A DNA stretch of 64,000 nt from Bacteroidota bacterium (GTDB lineage: Bacteria; Bacteroidota; Bacteroidia; B-17B0; Aurantibacillaceae), in contig CANFTW010000002.1 of NCBI GenBank assembly GCA_947450025.1, positions 248,001 to 312,000 of the forward strand, in the 5' to 3' direction. Shown here in pieces: positions 44,347 through 52,517 of the stretch. Below the pieces are notes generated by a model. It searched no databases, was not told the origin of the DNA, and worked only from the letters and a program-made list of their open reading frames with translations. Numbering within the stretch: position 1 is the stretch's first letter; every line of letters starts with the position of its first letter. The translations under genes and the position numbers were made by a program.

Positions 44347-45290
44347 TGCAAGACTTTATCATCAATCATCAAACTATTAAACCAGGAGAGTGCAAACAAA
44401 TTGTATTAAACTCTTATGGTCTTCATACTAAAACCAATATTGAAATTCCTGTCTTTGTATTTAGAAGTAAACATAAGGGGCCTACACTATTACTTTCGGC
44501 AGGTATGCATGGTGAAGAAACCAATGGAATTGAAATTATCAGAAAAATCATTAACCGCAGTGAAATTCAAAAATTAAATTGCGGAAACATCATTGCTATT
44601 CCTGTAATAAATAGCGTCTCTTTTTTGTTTGGAAGCAGAGATTTACCAGACGGTAGAGATTTAAATCGTTGTTTTCCTGGAAATAAAAACGGTTCGTTTG
44701 GAAGCCGGATTGCATATGATCTCATGAAACACATTATTCCATTAATTGATTTCGGTGTTGACTTTCATACGGGTGGCGCTAAAATCAACAATAGTCCTCA
44801 AATTCGATGTGTATTTGAATTTCATGAAAACATAACATTAGCAAAAAAATTTTCGCCACCTTTGATTATTGATAGCAAGTATAGAGAAGGTACCTTAAGA
44901 AAAGAAGCTGCTAAAAAAGGAAAACCAATTTTAGTATATGAAGGAGGTGAAAGCATGCGCTTTGATTACAATGCCATTAACGAAGGCGTAAATGGATGTT
45001 TACGCTTAATGAAAAGCTATCATATGATTGATATAGATATTCCTAAAAATCATTCCGTAAAAATCAAAAAAGACACTTGGATAAGAGCTCACAGCAGTGG
45101 GCTATTCCATATGAATAAAGTAAATGGAGCCTATGTTTCGAAAGACGATTTGCTAGGAGTTATCTGTAATCCTTTTGGTGAGATTGAACACAAAGTTCTA
45201 TCTACGGTTGATGGCTATATAGTTGGAATAAATAATCAGCCAGTTGTTAATCAAGGTGATGCCTTGATCCATATTGGAATGGAGGAATAA
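44346..45290 (+). CDS. succinylglutamate desuccinylase/aspartoacylase-family (M14-like) deacylase
   Basis: 314 residues of the zinc-dependent AstE/AspA group. Visible are SAGMHGEETNGIEII (His55 and Glu58 as zinc ligands), PDGRDLNRCFPG (substrate arginine and asparagine), and DFHTGGAK with a third histidine. The C-terminal beta-barrel ends IHIGMEE. The family removes acyl or amino-acyl groups from small amides. Coupled to rimK by a one-base overlap (TAATG), it may process the product of RimK or recycle glutamate. This is an inference from the operon, not from any residue that I can read. Confidence 0.85.
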   Translation: MQDFIINHQTIKPGECKQIVLNSYGLHTKTNIEIPVFVFRSKHKGPTLLLSAGMHGEETNGIEIIRKIINRSEIQKLNCGNIIAIPVINSVSFLFGSRDLPDGRDLNRCFPGNKNGSFGSRIAYDLMKHIIPLIDFGVDFHTGGAKINNSPQIRCVFEFHENITLAKKFSPPLIIDSKYREGTLRKEAAKKGKPILVYEGGESMRFDYNAINEGVNGCLRLMKSYHMIDIDIPKNHSVKIKKDTWIRAHSSGLFHMNKVNGAYVSKDDLLGVICNPFGEIEHKVLSTVDGYIVGINNQPVVNQGDALIHIGMEE

Positions 45291-45330
45291 TTTTTAAATT
45301 ATTTTTATAACGAATACGATTAAAAAACAA

Positions 45331-45352
45331 GAAATGGCAAAAAAGCCATTTC
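45331..45352. repeat. hairpin in the gap before the BamA-like gene
   Basis: GAAATGGC and GCCATTTC are perfect 8-bp arms around A6. No T-tract follows on either strand, so it is not an obvious intrinsic terminator. Confidence 0.5.
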
Positions 45353-45422
45353 ATAACAATAAACTTAATTGTTAAAACTAGGTATATTGTATCATAATTC
45401 AAAAAGACAATCATTTAAAAAG

Positions 45423-47273
45423 ATGGCTAAAGTAAAAACTTTGGCAATGACTCTTATATGTATTTTCTTTTTTTACAAATCCAATTACTCTCAAGAAAAA
45501 GACTCTACGATCCAACAAAAAGACTCCATATCATTTTACAAAAAAATTCAGAACTATTCATATAAACGAAAACTAACCCGATTAGCTTATGACGCTATCT
45601 TTGTTCCAATAAAACCAAAAGAAATTTCAACACAAGCTACTGAAGAAAAAGTTTTAGAAATCAATCCCTTTGAAGAATTTGAAGGGCAAATTATTAGTGA
45701 AATACAAATTACAACATACGACCCCTTTGGATATAGCGTAACCGATACTATTCAATCACCACTAAACCGTCTGCAAAAATTTGGTAATAAAATCCATATC
45801 ACCACACGACATTTTATTATTATTAATAAATTATTATTTAAAGAAAATGAGCCTATAAATCCATTAGCGCTAAGCGAAAGCGAAAGGATATTAAGATCTG
45901 CTGAATTTATAAATGATGCTAGAATTTATGTATCCAAAAATGATTCAAGCGGCAATACCGTGGTTCACGTCATCGTTCATGATAAATGGCCTATTATTAT
46001 TCCTTTTACTATAAATGATGTATTTGTAGCTGCTAGATTTAAAAATAAAAATTTATGGGGAGTAGGGCAACAATTTACACAATACGCCAAATACAATAAA
46101 CACCAAGAATTAGAGTTAAATGGAGATTATGGCATCGCTAATATTGATAACACTTATATATCTGGACAAATAGGATATATTAAAAACAAAGACGAAACAA
46201 GTGCCTCTATATCATTTGATAGGCCATTTTATTCGCCATTAGCAAAATGGGCTGGCGGCGTTTATTTATCGCATAGCTGGAAAAGTTTTAATTACATAGA
46301 TAATACAATTGGAGAGGATAAAAAAACACCATTAAATAACTTATCCTATGATGTATGGCTTGGGAAAAGTTTTAAAATTGTAAAGTTATCAAAGGATAAA
46401 AGTATATTAAATCAGAGTTCTAATATTATCATTGGTGGTAGATATTATGCTAATAATTATTTAGCAAGGCCATCTTATCAAATCGATCAAACTCTATCTA
46501 ATTATAATGCCTATGCAACAATTGGAAATGTTGGTTTTTCTATACAAAAATACTATAAGGATAAATACATATACAGGTTTGGGGCAAATGAAGATGTACC
46601 TGAAGGCATTATATTACTAGCTAATTATGGCATTTTGAAACATGAATTCAAAACAATGAGATATTATTTAGGATTTGAAATTGCTAGTGCAAAACATTTT
46701 AAATTTGGATATTTATCATCCACCATAACATCTGGTGTTTTTTTTAATAAAATGATTGACAATGATTTTACTGTCAATTATAGGTTATTTTATTTTAGTA
46801 ATTTATTAAAAATTAAATCATGGTTTATGAGAGAATTTTTAACTTTTAAAATCGTGCATGGGGAACATAAGCTAGCCTACGAAACCATTCAATTCACTTC
46901 TGATGAATTATATGGATTTGAAAACAAGAATCTTACAGGAAATTCAAAAATAACACTAAACTCAGAAACCGTTACCTTTTTACCATATAATTTAATAGGT
47001 TTTAAATTTGCACCCGTTATGACAATAGGTATAGGTATCATTGGCGATCCTAATCATCACATTTCAAATAGCAATCTATATCAAGCCTATACAATTGGAG
47101 TGATGGTCAGAAATGAAAATTTATTAAGTAGTACTTTCCAATTTACATTTGGTGCATACCCATTTTTACCAGATGGAAGTGGATTAAAGGTAAAATACAA
47201 TCCTATTGGTAATTTTACTCTAAGAGTAAGAGCATTTGCAATATCAAAACCGAGTTTTGTCAGTTACCTTTAG
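45423..47273 (+). CDS. BamA/TamA-like outer-membrane protein (POTRA plus barrel)
   Basis: From the ATG at 45423 (MAKVKTLAMTLICIFFFYKS, signal peptide), about 616 residues. An upstream TTG at 45369 would add a non-conserved stretch. The region about 85-210 reads like POTRA units (FEGQIISEIQITTYDPFGYS, RTLRSAEFINDARIYV-type helix, VVHVIVHDKWPIIIPF). The remainder is a beta-barrel of alternating aromatic strands with turns, ending RVRAFAISKPSFVSYL. Similar proteins form a poorly characterised BamA-related group in Bacteroidota. The client is unknown. It is convergent with 47270-47881, with overlapping stops. Confidence 0.75.
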   Translation: MAKVKTLAMTLICIFFFYKSNYSQEKDSTIQQKDSISFYKKIQNYSYKRKLTRLAYDAIFVPIKPKEISTQATEEKVLEINPFEEFEGQIISEIQITTYDPFGYSVTDTIQSPLNRLQKFGNKIHITTRHFIIINKLLFKENEPINPLALSESERILRSAEFINDARIYVSKNDSSGNTVVHVIVHDKWPIIIPFTINDVFVAARFKNKNLWGVGQQFTQYAKYNKHQELELNGDYGIANIDNTYISGQIGYIKNKDETSASISFDRPFYSPLAKWAGGVYLSHSWKSFNYIDNTIGEDKKTPLNNLSYDVWLGKSFKIVKLSKDKSILNQSSNIIIGGRYYANNYLARPSYQIDQTLSNYNAYATIGNVGFSIQKYYKDKYIYRFGANEDVPEGIILLANYGILKHEFKTMRYYLGFEIASAKHFKFGYLSSTITSGVFFNKMIDNDFTVNYRLFYFSNLLKIKSWFMREFLTFKIVHGEHKLAYETIQFTSDELYGFENKNLTGNSKITLNSETVTFLPYNLIGFKFAPVMTIGIGIIGDPNHHISNSNLYQAYTIGVMVRNENLLSSTFQFTFGAYPFLPDGSGLKVKYNPIGNFTLRVRAFAISKPSFVSYL

Positions 47274-47881
47274 TCTTTCACAACTTTATCCAATAATTGA
47301 TTGCTCACAATCCAATTATCAAGAGCTACATTAAACTCTTTGTTTTCGGGCATCATATCTGTTCGTAAGGTAATTGTTTTTTTATTGTAGTTTACAAAAT
47401 AAGTTAAGCCATGTCTAGCTTCAATTTTTTGAATTTCCTTTGCACTTGTTGTGTCGATTTTATTTGTTGAAACGATAATCACATTGTCTTCTAACGCCAC
47501 AAAGCATAAGTCTTTTACCTTACGCCAAATAGTGACAACAATTTCAGTAAAAGCAATTAAAAAACATAAAAACGCCAGGTATTTAATAATACTTTCTGAA
47601 TAATACAACAACACTCCAATACATATGAATGATATTATTTTTATCACTCGTTTAGCTACAAAACCATCTGGAAAATAAATAAATTTACGTGTATTTTTTT
47701 TTACTTGAGAAAGCACATAAGCTTCAAAACAAGAGGCCAGTACAAATAACAATCCCAATCCTAAAAAAATAAAACGCACTTCTTTATAGCCTATATATTT
47801 AGTAAATACAAAAACTAAACTCACTGTAATAAGGGCTAATAAAATGATGTTTTTAAAAAGTATTGAGAAAAGTGAGTTCAT
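47270..47881 (-). CDS. hypothetical inner-membrane protein
   Basis: 203 residues with four predicted membrane helices: ILLALITVSLVFVFTKYI, VRFIFLGLGLLFVLASCF, VIKIISFICIGVLLYY, and YLAFLCFLIAFTEIVVTI. A hydrophilic C-terminal domain of about 75 residues (CFVALEDNVIIVSTNKIDTT, ITLRTDMMPENKEFN) follows. I recognise no family. It lies 18 bp downstream of lipA on the same strand, so it may be cotranscribed. The C-terminal part has beta-strand character and might be a PH-like fold, but this is a guess. Confidence 0.6.
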   Translation of the reverse strand: MNSLFSILFKNIILLALITVSLVFVFTKYIGYKEVRFIFLGLGLLFVLASCFEAYVLSQVKKNTRKFIYFPDGFVAKRVIKIISFICIGVLLYYSESIIKYLAFLCFLIAFTEIVVTIWRKVKDLCFVALEDNVIIVSTNKIDTTSAKEIQKIEARHGLTYFVNYNKKTITLRTDMMPENKEFNVALDNWIVSNQLLDKVVKD

Positions 47882-47899
47882 TTATTAGTTTTATAGGAT

Positions 47900-48772
47900 T
47901 TAAAAAACATGTTTTTCGGCATGATAAGAAGAACGCACTAATGGTCCACTTTCAACGTATCTAAAGCCCTTTGATAAAGCAATTTCTCTCCATTTATTAA
48001 ATTCATCAGGATGTACAAAACGTTCAACAGGCAAATGCTTTGGTGTTGGCTGTAAATATTGTCCTATCGTTAAAACATCACAATGCACTGCTGCTAAATC
48101 ATCTATTGTTTCTAAAACTTCAGCTTCTGTTTCGCCAAGGCCAACCATCAAACCACATTTAGTTCTTACGCCCGCTTCATGCAAGCGTTTTAAGACTTCC
48201 ATACTTCTATCATACTTAGCCTGTATTCGCACTTGTGCAGTTAATCGTCTTACCGTTTCAATGTTATGTGATACAATATCTGGTTTTACATCAATAATTC
48301 GTTGTAAATTTTCCCACTTTCCTGCAAAATCAGGTATTAAACATTCAAATTTAGTTTCAGGACTAATTTCGCGGATAGCTTTTATAGTTTCAGCCCAAAT
48401 AATTGAACCGCCATCTTTTAAATCATCTCGATCAACAGAAGTAATCACGCAATGTTTTACGCCCATTAACTTTACCGAATTGGCAACACGCTTTGGCTCG
48501 TCCCAATCTGCTGGCTTAGGCTTACCAGTTGCCACTGCACAAAATCCACAAGAGCGCGTACATATATTTCCTAAAATCATAAAGGTTGCGGTACCTGCAC
48601 CCCAACACTCTCCCATATTAGGACAATTGCCACTTTCACAAATGGTATGTAACTTATGTTTTGCTACAATCCCTCTTACTTTTAAGTACTCTTCGCCTAT
48701 GGGCAACTTTACTCTTAACCAATCTGGTTTACGAGGTTTTTCTACAACTATTTTTTCGTTAGAATTTTCCAT
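47900..48772 (-). CDS. lipA: lipoyl synthase
   Basis: Radical SAM enzyme that inserts two sulfurs into octanoyl groups on 2-oxoacid dehydrogenase and glycine-cleavage proteins. 290 residues. The auxiliary Fe-S cluster is bound by Cys45, Cys50 and Cys56 ([12 protein letters not shown]) and the radical SAM cluster by Cys71, Cys75 and Cys78 (CTRSCGFC). The C-terminal [11 protein letters not shown] supplies the serine ligand of the auxiliary cluster (RSSYHA). Length and motifs are complete. It is followed by a membrane protein of unknown function; the partner lipB is not in this window. Confidence 0.96.
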   Translation of the reverse strand: MENSNEKIVVEKPRKPDWLRVKLPIGEEYLKVRGIVAKHKLHTICESGNCPNMGECWGAGTATFMILGNICTRSCGFCAVATGKPKPADWDEPKRVANSVKLMGVKHCVITSVDRDDLKDGGSIIWAETIKAIREISPETKFECLIPDFAGKWENLQRIIDVKPDIVSHNIETVRRLTAQVRIQAKYDRSMEVLKRLHEAGVRTKCGLMVGLGETEAEVLETIDDLAAVHCDVLTIGQYLQPTPKHLPVERFVHPDEFNKWREIALSKGFRYVESGPLVRSSYHAEKHVF

Positions 48773-48775
48773 TTT

Positions 48776-49531
48776 TTAGAACCATTTTTTACCAAACACA
48801 AAACCAACATACAAGGTCACAATAAAGTTTTCAGCTGGATTATGTGCCATAATAGGCAATGCCTTAGGGTAGTAATCAAATATTACTCCTGTTTCAATAG
48901 CCTTCACTTTATTTGAGAAAGGTGCGTATTCAAAACTTACATTGGCTTTTGCGTATAAGCCTGGATATACTTTGATTTCAGATAATCCATCTACTAAAGG
49001 TCCTCTTCCTGATATACTATCAATACTATGTACTTCGGGATTATATCTAACAGACTCTTGATATTTAGTTCCTACAGCGCTTTCACGAAACACTAAAATA
49101 TAGCATGGTTTTGCAAAAGTTAAATTTCCTCCAAGGTAATATGATGTTCGAATTTCAACGGATTTTCTGTCTGAACGCTTAAAAATGGTTGTTTGGTAGC
49201 CTACTCCTACTCTGAATAATAAAATATTATTTAGCTTACCATAAATAAAACGTTTTGAATTGTCTGTATTATTAGAAACTTTAATTTCTTTAGGATGCTT
49301 CATATTTAAAGCTTCTATTTCGAATAATCTTTTTCGAGTTCCGGTCACATGTTTCGCACGCATAAAATTAATTCCAAATCCTCTGCTATGAGCAAACATT
49401 CCAAATGACATTTCATTTCGATACAAAACGTTCGGATCTTGACCATTTGCAATTGCCTGTGATGTACTTTGCGAAAAACACAAAACAGATATGAAAATAA
49501 TTAAAAGACTATATGAAAAATGTTTGATCAT
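48776..49531 (-). CDS. putative outer-membrane beta-barrel protein
   Basis: From the ATG at 49531 about 251 residues with a signal peptide (FSYSLLIIFISVLCFSQSTS). It has repeated barrel-like strands (MSFGMFAHSRGFGINFMRAK, VRTSYYLGGNLTF-type segments, ETGVIFDYYPKALPIM) and ends FIVTLYVGFVFGKKWF, with the aromatic terminus typical of outer-membrane barrels. The in-frame TTG at 49540 is rejected because it falls in the -7 box TACTTTTG. No named family is recognised. It starts 3 bp before lipA and is probably cotranscribed. Confidence 0.7.
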   Translation of the reverse strand: MIKHFSYSLLIIFISVLCFSQSTSQAIANGQDPNVLYRNEMSFGMFAHSRGFGINFMRAKHVTGTRKRLFEIEALNMKHPKEIKVSNNTDNSKRFIYGKLNNILLFRVGVGYQTTIFKRSDRKSVEIRTSYYLGGNLTFAKPCYILVFRESAVGTKYQESVRYNPEVHSIDSISGRGPLVDGLSEIKVYPGLYAKANVSFEYAPFSNKVKAIETGVIFDYYPKALPIMAHNPAENFIVTLYVGFVFGKKWF

Positions 49532-49537
49532 TGAAAA

Positions 49538-49545
49538 CAAAAGTA
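49538..49545 (-). promoter_or_regulatory. -7 element directly before the OMP-lipA operon
   Basis: Minus strand TACTTTTG (49545-49538) is followed by six bases and then the ATG at 49531. A leaderless transcript is likely if this promoter is used. It faces the OsmC promoter on the other strand. Confidence 0.55.
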
Positions 49546-49581
49546 ATTAATAATTTTTTAATAAAATACCTAATGCTTTAT

Positions 49582-49589
49582 TATCTTTG
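49582..49589 (+). promoter_or_regulatory. -7 element of the OsmC-family gene
   Basis: TATCTTTG is an exact match to the commonest form of TAnnTTTG and lies 15 nt before the ATG at 49605. The -33 region is not well conserved. Confidence 0.65.
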
Positions 49590-49604
49590 ATCTAAAAAAA
49601 CCTC

Positions 49605-50015
49605 ATGATTACTAGTAAAGTGACCTACTTAGGAGAATTAAGAACCGAAGCAACACACCTTCAATCCAATACCATCATCCACACTGACGCTCCAAAAGAT
49701 AACCATGGAAAAGGTGAAATGTTTTCGCCTACAGATTTAGTAGCGACGGCCTTAGCAAGTTGTATGATTTCTATTATGGGAATTGTTGCCATGAAGGATG
49801 GAATAACTCCTGTAGATGGAACTACTGCTGAAGTCACAAAAATTATGTATGCTGAACCAAGAAGAATTGGCGAAATTCATATTAAAGTAACCTTTCCCAA
49901 AAACAACTACACGGATAAGGAAAAGAAGATATATGAGCATGCTGCCTATACTTGTCCTGTAGCTAAAAGTCTACATCCTGATTTAAAACAAGTCATAGAA
50001 TTTATTTGGCAGTAA
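49605..50015 (+). CDS. OsmC/Ohr-family peroxide-handling protein
   Basis: 136 residues of the OsmC fold. The two reactive cysteines are at 53 (ALASCMISIMGIVA) and 117 (EHAAYTCPVAKSLHPD), spaced as in OsmC-type thiol peroxidases. Residues EMFSPTDLVATALASC and GEIHIKVTFPKN also fit the family. Such proteins reduce organic hydroperoxides, often using lipoylated proteins as reductant, so the adjacent divergent lipA operon may be meaningful (inference). It is convergent with the ytxJ operon, 7 bp away. Confidence 0.85.
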   Translation: MITSKVTYLGELRTEATHLQSNTIIHTDAPKDNHGKGEMFSPTDLVATALASCMISIMGIVAMKDGITPVDGTTAEVTKIMYAEPRRIGEIHIKVTFPKNNYTDKEKKIYEHAAYTCPVAKSLHPDLKQVIEFIWQ

Positions 50016-50022
50016 GAATCCA

Positions 50023-50364
50023 CTATTTAGCCGCTTCCAAAATTTCTGAAGCAACAATGCCATTATGAGAATTGTGGTAAATACAAGTGCCATTCTTAAT
50101 TAATAAAACTTGTGGTGATGCATGTTCAACGGAATAAAGATTTGCAATTTCATTAGAAACATCTCTATGACTTAACAAATCTAAATAGTATGCAGGGATA
50201 CGTTCATCATCATTCCATTTATTTTCAAGACGGTTTAATGCCATTGAACTAATAGAACATCTGGTACTATGCTTAAATAAAAGAACAGCATTGATATGCT
50301 GTTCTTTTGAAAGATTTTGAATGTCGTTTAACTGACTGATATCTGAAAGCTTATGCCAAAGCAT
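50023..50364 (-). CDS. ytxJ: bacillithiol-system redox protein YtxJ (monothiol bacilliredoxin)
   Basis: 113 residues with a thioredoxin-like fold. The active region is LLFKHSTRCSISSMALNRLE with a single Cys36, and the C-terminal half contains ASPQVLLIKNGTCIYHN, which supplies the cis-Pro and a second cysteine. YtxJ (BrxC) removes bacillithiol from S-bacillithiolated proteins. Its presence implies bacillithiol as the low-molecular-weight thiol here. It is 5 nt downstream of a 43-residue lipoprotein gene, and both probably share one promoter. Convergent with OsmC, which fits an oxidative-stress neighbourhood. Confidence 0.85.
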   Translation of the reverse strand: MLWHKLSDISQLNDIQNLSKEQHINAVLLFKHSTRCSISSMALNRLENKWNDDERIPAYYLDLLSHRDVSNEIANLYSVEHASPQVLLIKNGTCIYHNSHNGIVASEILEAAK

Positions 50365-50369
50365 AATAA

Positions 50370-50501
50370 TTAAACAGATTTTTTAGCAGAAATTGAAGTA
50401 TTAGCTTTAGAGTAAGCTGGACATTTTTCATGCGATTTACAAGAAGTTAACGATGCACAAAAAGCAATTAACAAAGCTGATAGTAAAGCTACTTTTTTCA
50501 T
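50370..50501 (-). CDS. tiny lipoprotein (43 aa) upstream of ytxJ
   Basis: A short gene of 43 codons plus stop. It begins MKKVALLSALLIAFCASLTS, and the next residue is Cys21, so the signal peptide ends in a lipobox (LTSC). The mature 23 residues are hydrophilic and lysine-rich (CKSHEKCPAYSKANTSISAK), containing a second cysteine at 27. A consensus promoter lies 30-59 nt upstream. ytxJ starts 5 nt after its stop. No family is known to me. The codon pattern, lipobox, promoter and tight linkage support a real gene, although a coding statistic has not been computed. Confidence 0.75.
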   Translation of the reverse strand: MKKVALLSALLIAFCASLTSCKSHEKCPAYSKANTSISAKKSV

Positions 50502-50530
50502 ATTATGATTTTAATAATTTATAAGAGTAG

Positions 50531-50560
50531 CAAATATATAGTAATTTCGTTAAGTTCAAA
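50531..50560 (-). promoter_or_regulatory. promoter of the tiny lipoprotein-ytxJ operon
   Basis: Minus strand TTTG (50560-50557), 18-nt spacer, TATATTTG (50538-50531); a leader of about 25-30 nt to the ATG at 50501. Confidence 0.7.
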
Positions 50561-50614
50561 AAAAAAGGCTGACAAAAATCAGGTATTTTTATAAAAAACA
50601 ATCAACAAAAAGAT

Positions 50615-51304
50615 ATGACAGAACATTTATCTCACTATTTATGGGCAACTCAACTTAAAAGTGAGTTTGAAAAACCATATTTTAAGGAATTAGAGCTATT
50701 TGTTAAAAAAGAAAGGGAACACTTTACGATCTACCCTAAACCAGAAGAAACATTTAACGCTTTTCAGCTAACACCTTTAGATAAGATTAAAGTCATTATT
50801 ATAGGCCAAGACCCTTACCATGGACCTCACCAAGCTCATGGATTAAGTTTTTCGGTAAATTATGGAATTAAACCTCCTCCTTCATTAAGCAATATTTTCA
50901 AAGAATTACAGAATGATATAAACTTTAAAATACCTTCCCACGGAAATTTAACATCATGGGCTCAGCAAGGCGTATTATTATTAAATGCCACCTTAACTGT
51001 TAGAGCTGGTTTACCTGGCAGTCATCAAAAAAAGGGATGGGAAGTGTTTACTGATGCAGTTATTAAATTAATCTCTGATCAAAAAGAACATTGTGTATTT
51101 TTATTGTGGGGTAATTTCGCCAAGACAAAATCAGTGTTAATAGATTCTTCCAAACATTTAATCTTAGAAGCCGCTCATCCATCACCTTTAGCAAGAGGGG
51201 CTTTTTTTGGTTGTAAACATTTTTCAAAAACTAATCAATACCTAGCATCTCATCAAGTTAATCCAATAAATTGGAACCTGCCGAGTGGCGAACTATTTGA
51301 GTAA
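50615..51304 (+). CDS. ung: uracil-DNA glycosylase, family 1
   Basis: Base-excision repair enzyme removing uracil from DNA. 229 residues with the water-activating motif GQDPYHGPHQAHGLSF (Asp66, His69) and the minor-groove loop HPSPLARGAFFGCKHF. VLLLNATLTV and LLWGNFAKTKS are the other standard blocks. In E. coli the second motif reads HPSPLSAHRGFFGC; here the loop is slightly different (LARGAFFG) but keeps the leading His-Pro-Ser. Length is normal. No operon partner; hemW starts 85 bp later with its own -7 element. Confidence 0.95.
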   Translation: MTEHLSHYLWATQLKSEFEKPYFKELELFVKKEREHFTIYPKPEETFNAFQLTPLDKIKVIIIGQDPYHGPHQAHGLSFSVNYGIKPPPSLSNIFKELQNDINFKIPSHGNLTSWAQQGVLLLNATLTVRAGLPGSHQKKGWEVFTDAVIKLISDQKEHCVFLLWGNFAKTKSVLIDSSKHLILEAAHPSPLARGAFFGCKHFSKTNQYLASHQVNPINWNLPSGELFE

Positions 51305-51334
51305 ATAACTCATAAATTTTTCATTTAAATACCT

Positions 51335-51342
51335 TAAGTTTG
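51335..51342 (+). promoter_or_regulatory. -7 element upstream of hemW
   Basis: TAAGTTTG fits TAnnTTTG and lies 47 nt before the hemW ATG at 51390. The -33 match is weak. Confidence 0.4.
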
Positions 51343-51389
51343 TTTCACAGGAGTAATAAGCAACGTATCAACTATAATACAATCTATTT

Positions 51390-52517
51390 ATGAGTGGAAT
51401 ATATATCCATATTCCTTTTTGCAAACAAGCTTGTCACTATTGCGACTTTCATTTTTCAACATCTTTGAAAAATAAAGAATCATTAGTACAAAGCATACTA
51501 TCTGAAATTGATTATAGAATCAATTATCTTCCAAATAAAAACATTGAAACCATTTATTTTGGTGGTGGCACACCTAGTTTATTATCAGAAAAAGAAATTT
51601 TTAGCATCCTAGAAAAACTATATAAACTCTACACTATTTCTCGTGAAGTTGAAATAACATTCGAATGTAATCCTGATGATTTAACCGATGATAAACTAAA
51701 AGAGTTAAAACGTTTGGAAATCAATAGGCTTAGCATTGGCTTACAAAGTTTTAACGAAGAAGAACTCATTTGGATGCATCGGGCACACAATGCCAAACAA
51801 AGTGAATCGTGCGTAAAAAGAGCTCAAGACAGAGGTTTTGAAAACATCACCATCGATCTAATTTATGGTTCTAAATTTTCAAATCTTTCGAATTGGAAAA
51901 AAACTTTAGACAAGGTAATTGATTTAAAAGTACCTCATATTTCTAGTTATAACTTAACTATTGAAGAAAAAACAAAATTAGGGCACGATTTTAAACTCAA
52001 AAAAGAAGTAGCTATTGATGATGAAAAAAGTTCAGAACTATTTTTAGAAATGATTGATCGATTAGAAAAGAATCATTTCATTCACTACGAAATTTCAAAT
52101 TTTGGAAAAGAAGGTTTTTTCAGTAAACACAATTCAAATTATTGGAAAGGCATTCATTATTTAGGATTAGGGCCTTCCGCTCATTCTTTTGATGGCGCTT
52201 CCAGACAATGGAATGTTGCAAATAACAACATTTACATAAAACATATTTCAGAAAAATCAAATGATTATTTTGAAAAAGAAATTCTTACCGAAAAGGAACG
52301 ATTTAACGAATATGTTTTAACCTCACTTAGAACAATTTGGGGCATTGATCTGAATTATTTAAAAACTAATTTCAATTCAGATATTGTAAATAACTTTATG
52401 CTACAAATTCAGGAGTACATAAAACAAGAAACAGTAGTAGTTAAAAACACTACCTACACGTTAACCGAAAAAGGAAAATTATTTGCTGACAAAATTGCTA
52501 GTGATTTATTTGCTTAA
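51390..52517 (+). CDS. hemW: radical SAM heme chaperone HemW
   Basis: 375 residues. The radical SAM cluster motif is MSGIYIHIPFCKQACHYCDF, with Cys11, Cys15 and Cys18 and then the following aromatic and Asp residues of the family. TIYFGGGTPSLLS, EVTFECNP-like (VEITFECNPDDL) and INRLSIGLQSFNEEEL are conserved. The C-terminal HemN-type domain has YWKGIHYLGLGPSAHSFDG. The family was once called oxygen-independent coproporphyrinogen oxidase, but the absence of the extra N-terminal cysteine motif supports HemW. It ends 4 bp into the convergent recX gene. Confidence 0.92.
   Translation: MSGIYIHIPFCKQACHYCDFHFSTSLKNKESLVQSILSEIDYRINYLPNKNIETIYFGGGTPSLLSEKEIFSILEKLYKLYTISREVEITFECNPDDLTDDKLKELKRLEINRLSIGLQSFNEEELIWMHRAHNAKQSESCVKRAQDRGFENITIDLIYGSKFSNLSNWKKTLDKVIDLKVPHISSYNLTIEEKTKLGHDFKLKKEVAIDDEKSSELFLEMIDRLEKNHFIHYEISNFGKEGFFSKHNSNYWKGIHYLGLGPSAHSFDGASRQWNVANNNIYIKHISEKSNDYFEKEILTEKERFNEYVLTSLRTIWGIDLNYLKTNFNSDIVNNFMLQIQEYIKQETVVVKNTTYTLTEKGKLFADKIASDLFA

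Noticed and set aside
45331-45352. Hairpin after the deacylase gene as an intrinsic terminator
   Set aside because: The stem is good but no T-tract follows on either strand, so it is listed only as a hairpin.
48261-48779. 172-codon plus-strand frame opposite lipA
   Set aside because: It is fully antisense to lipA, whose cysteine motifs prove the minus strand is coding.
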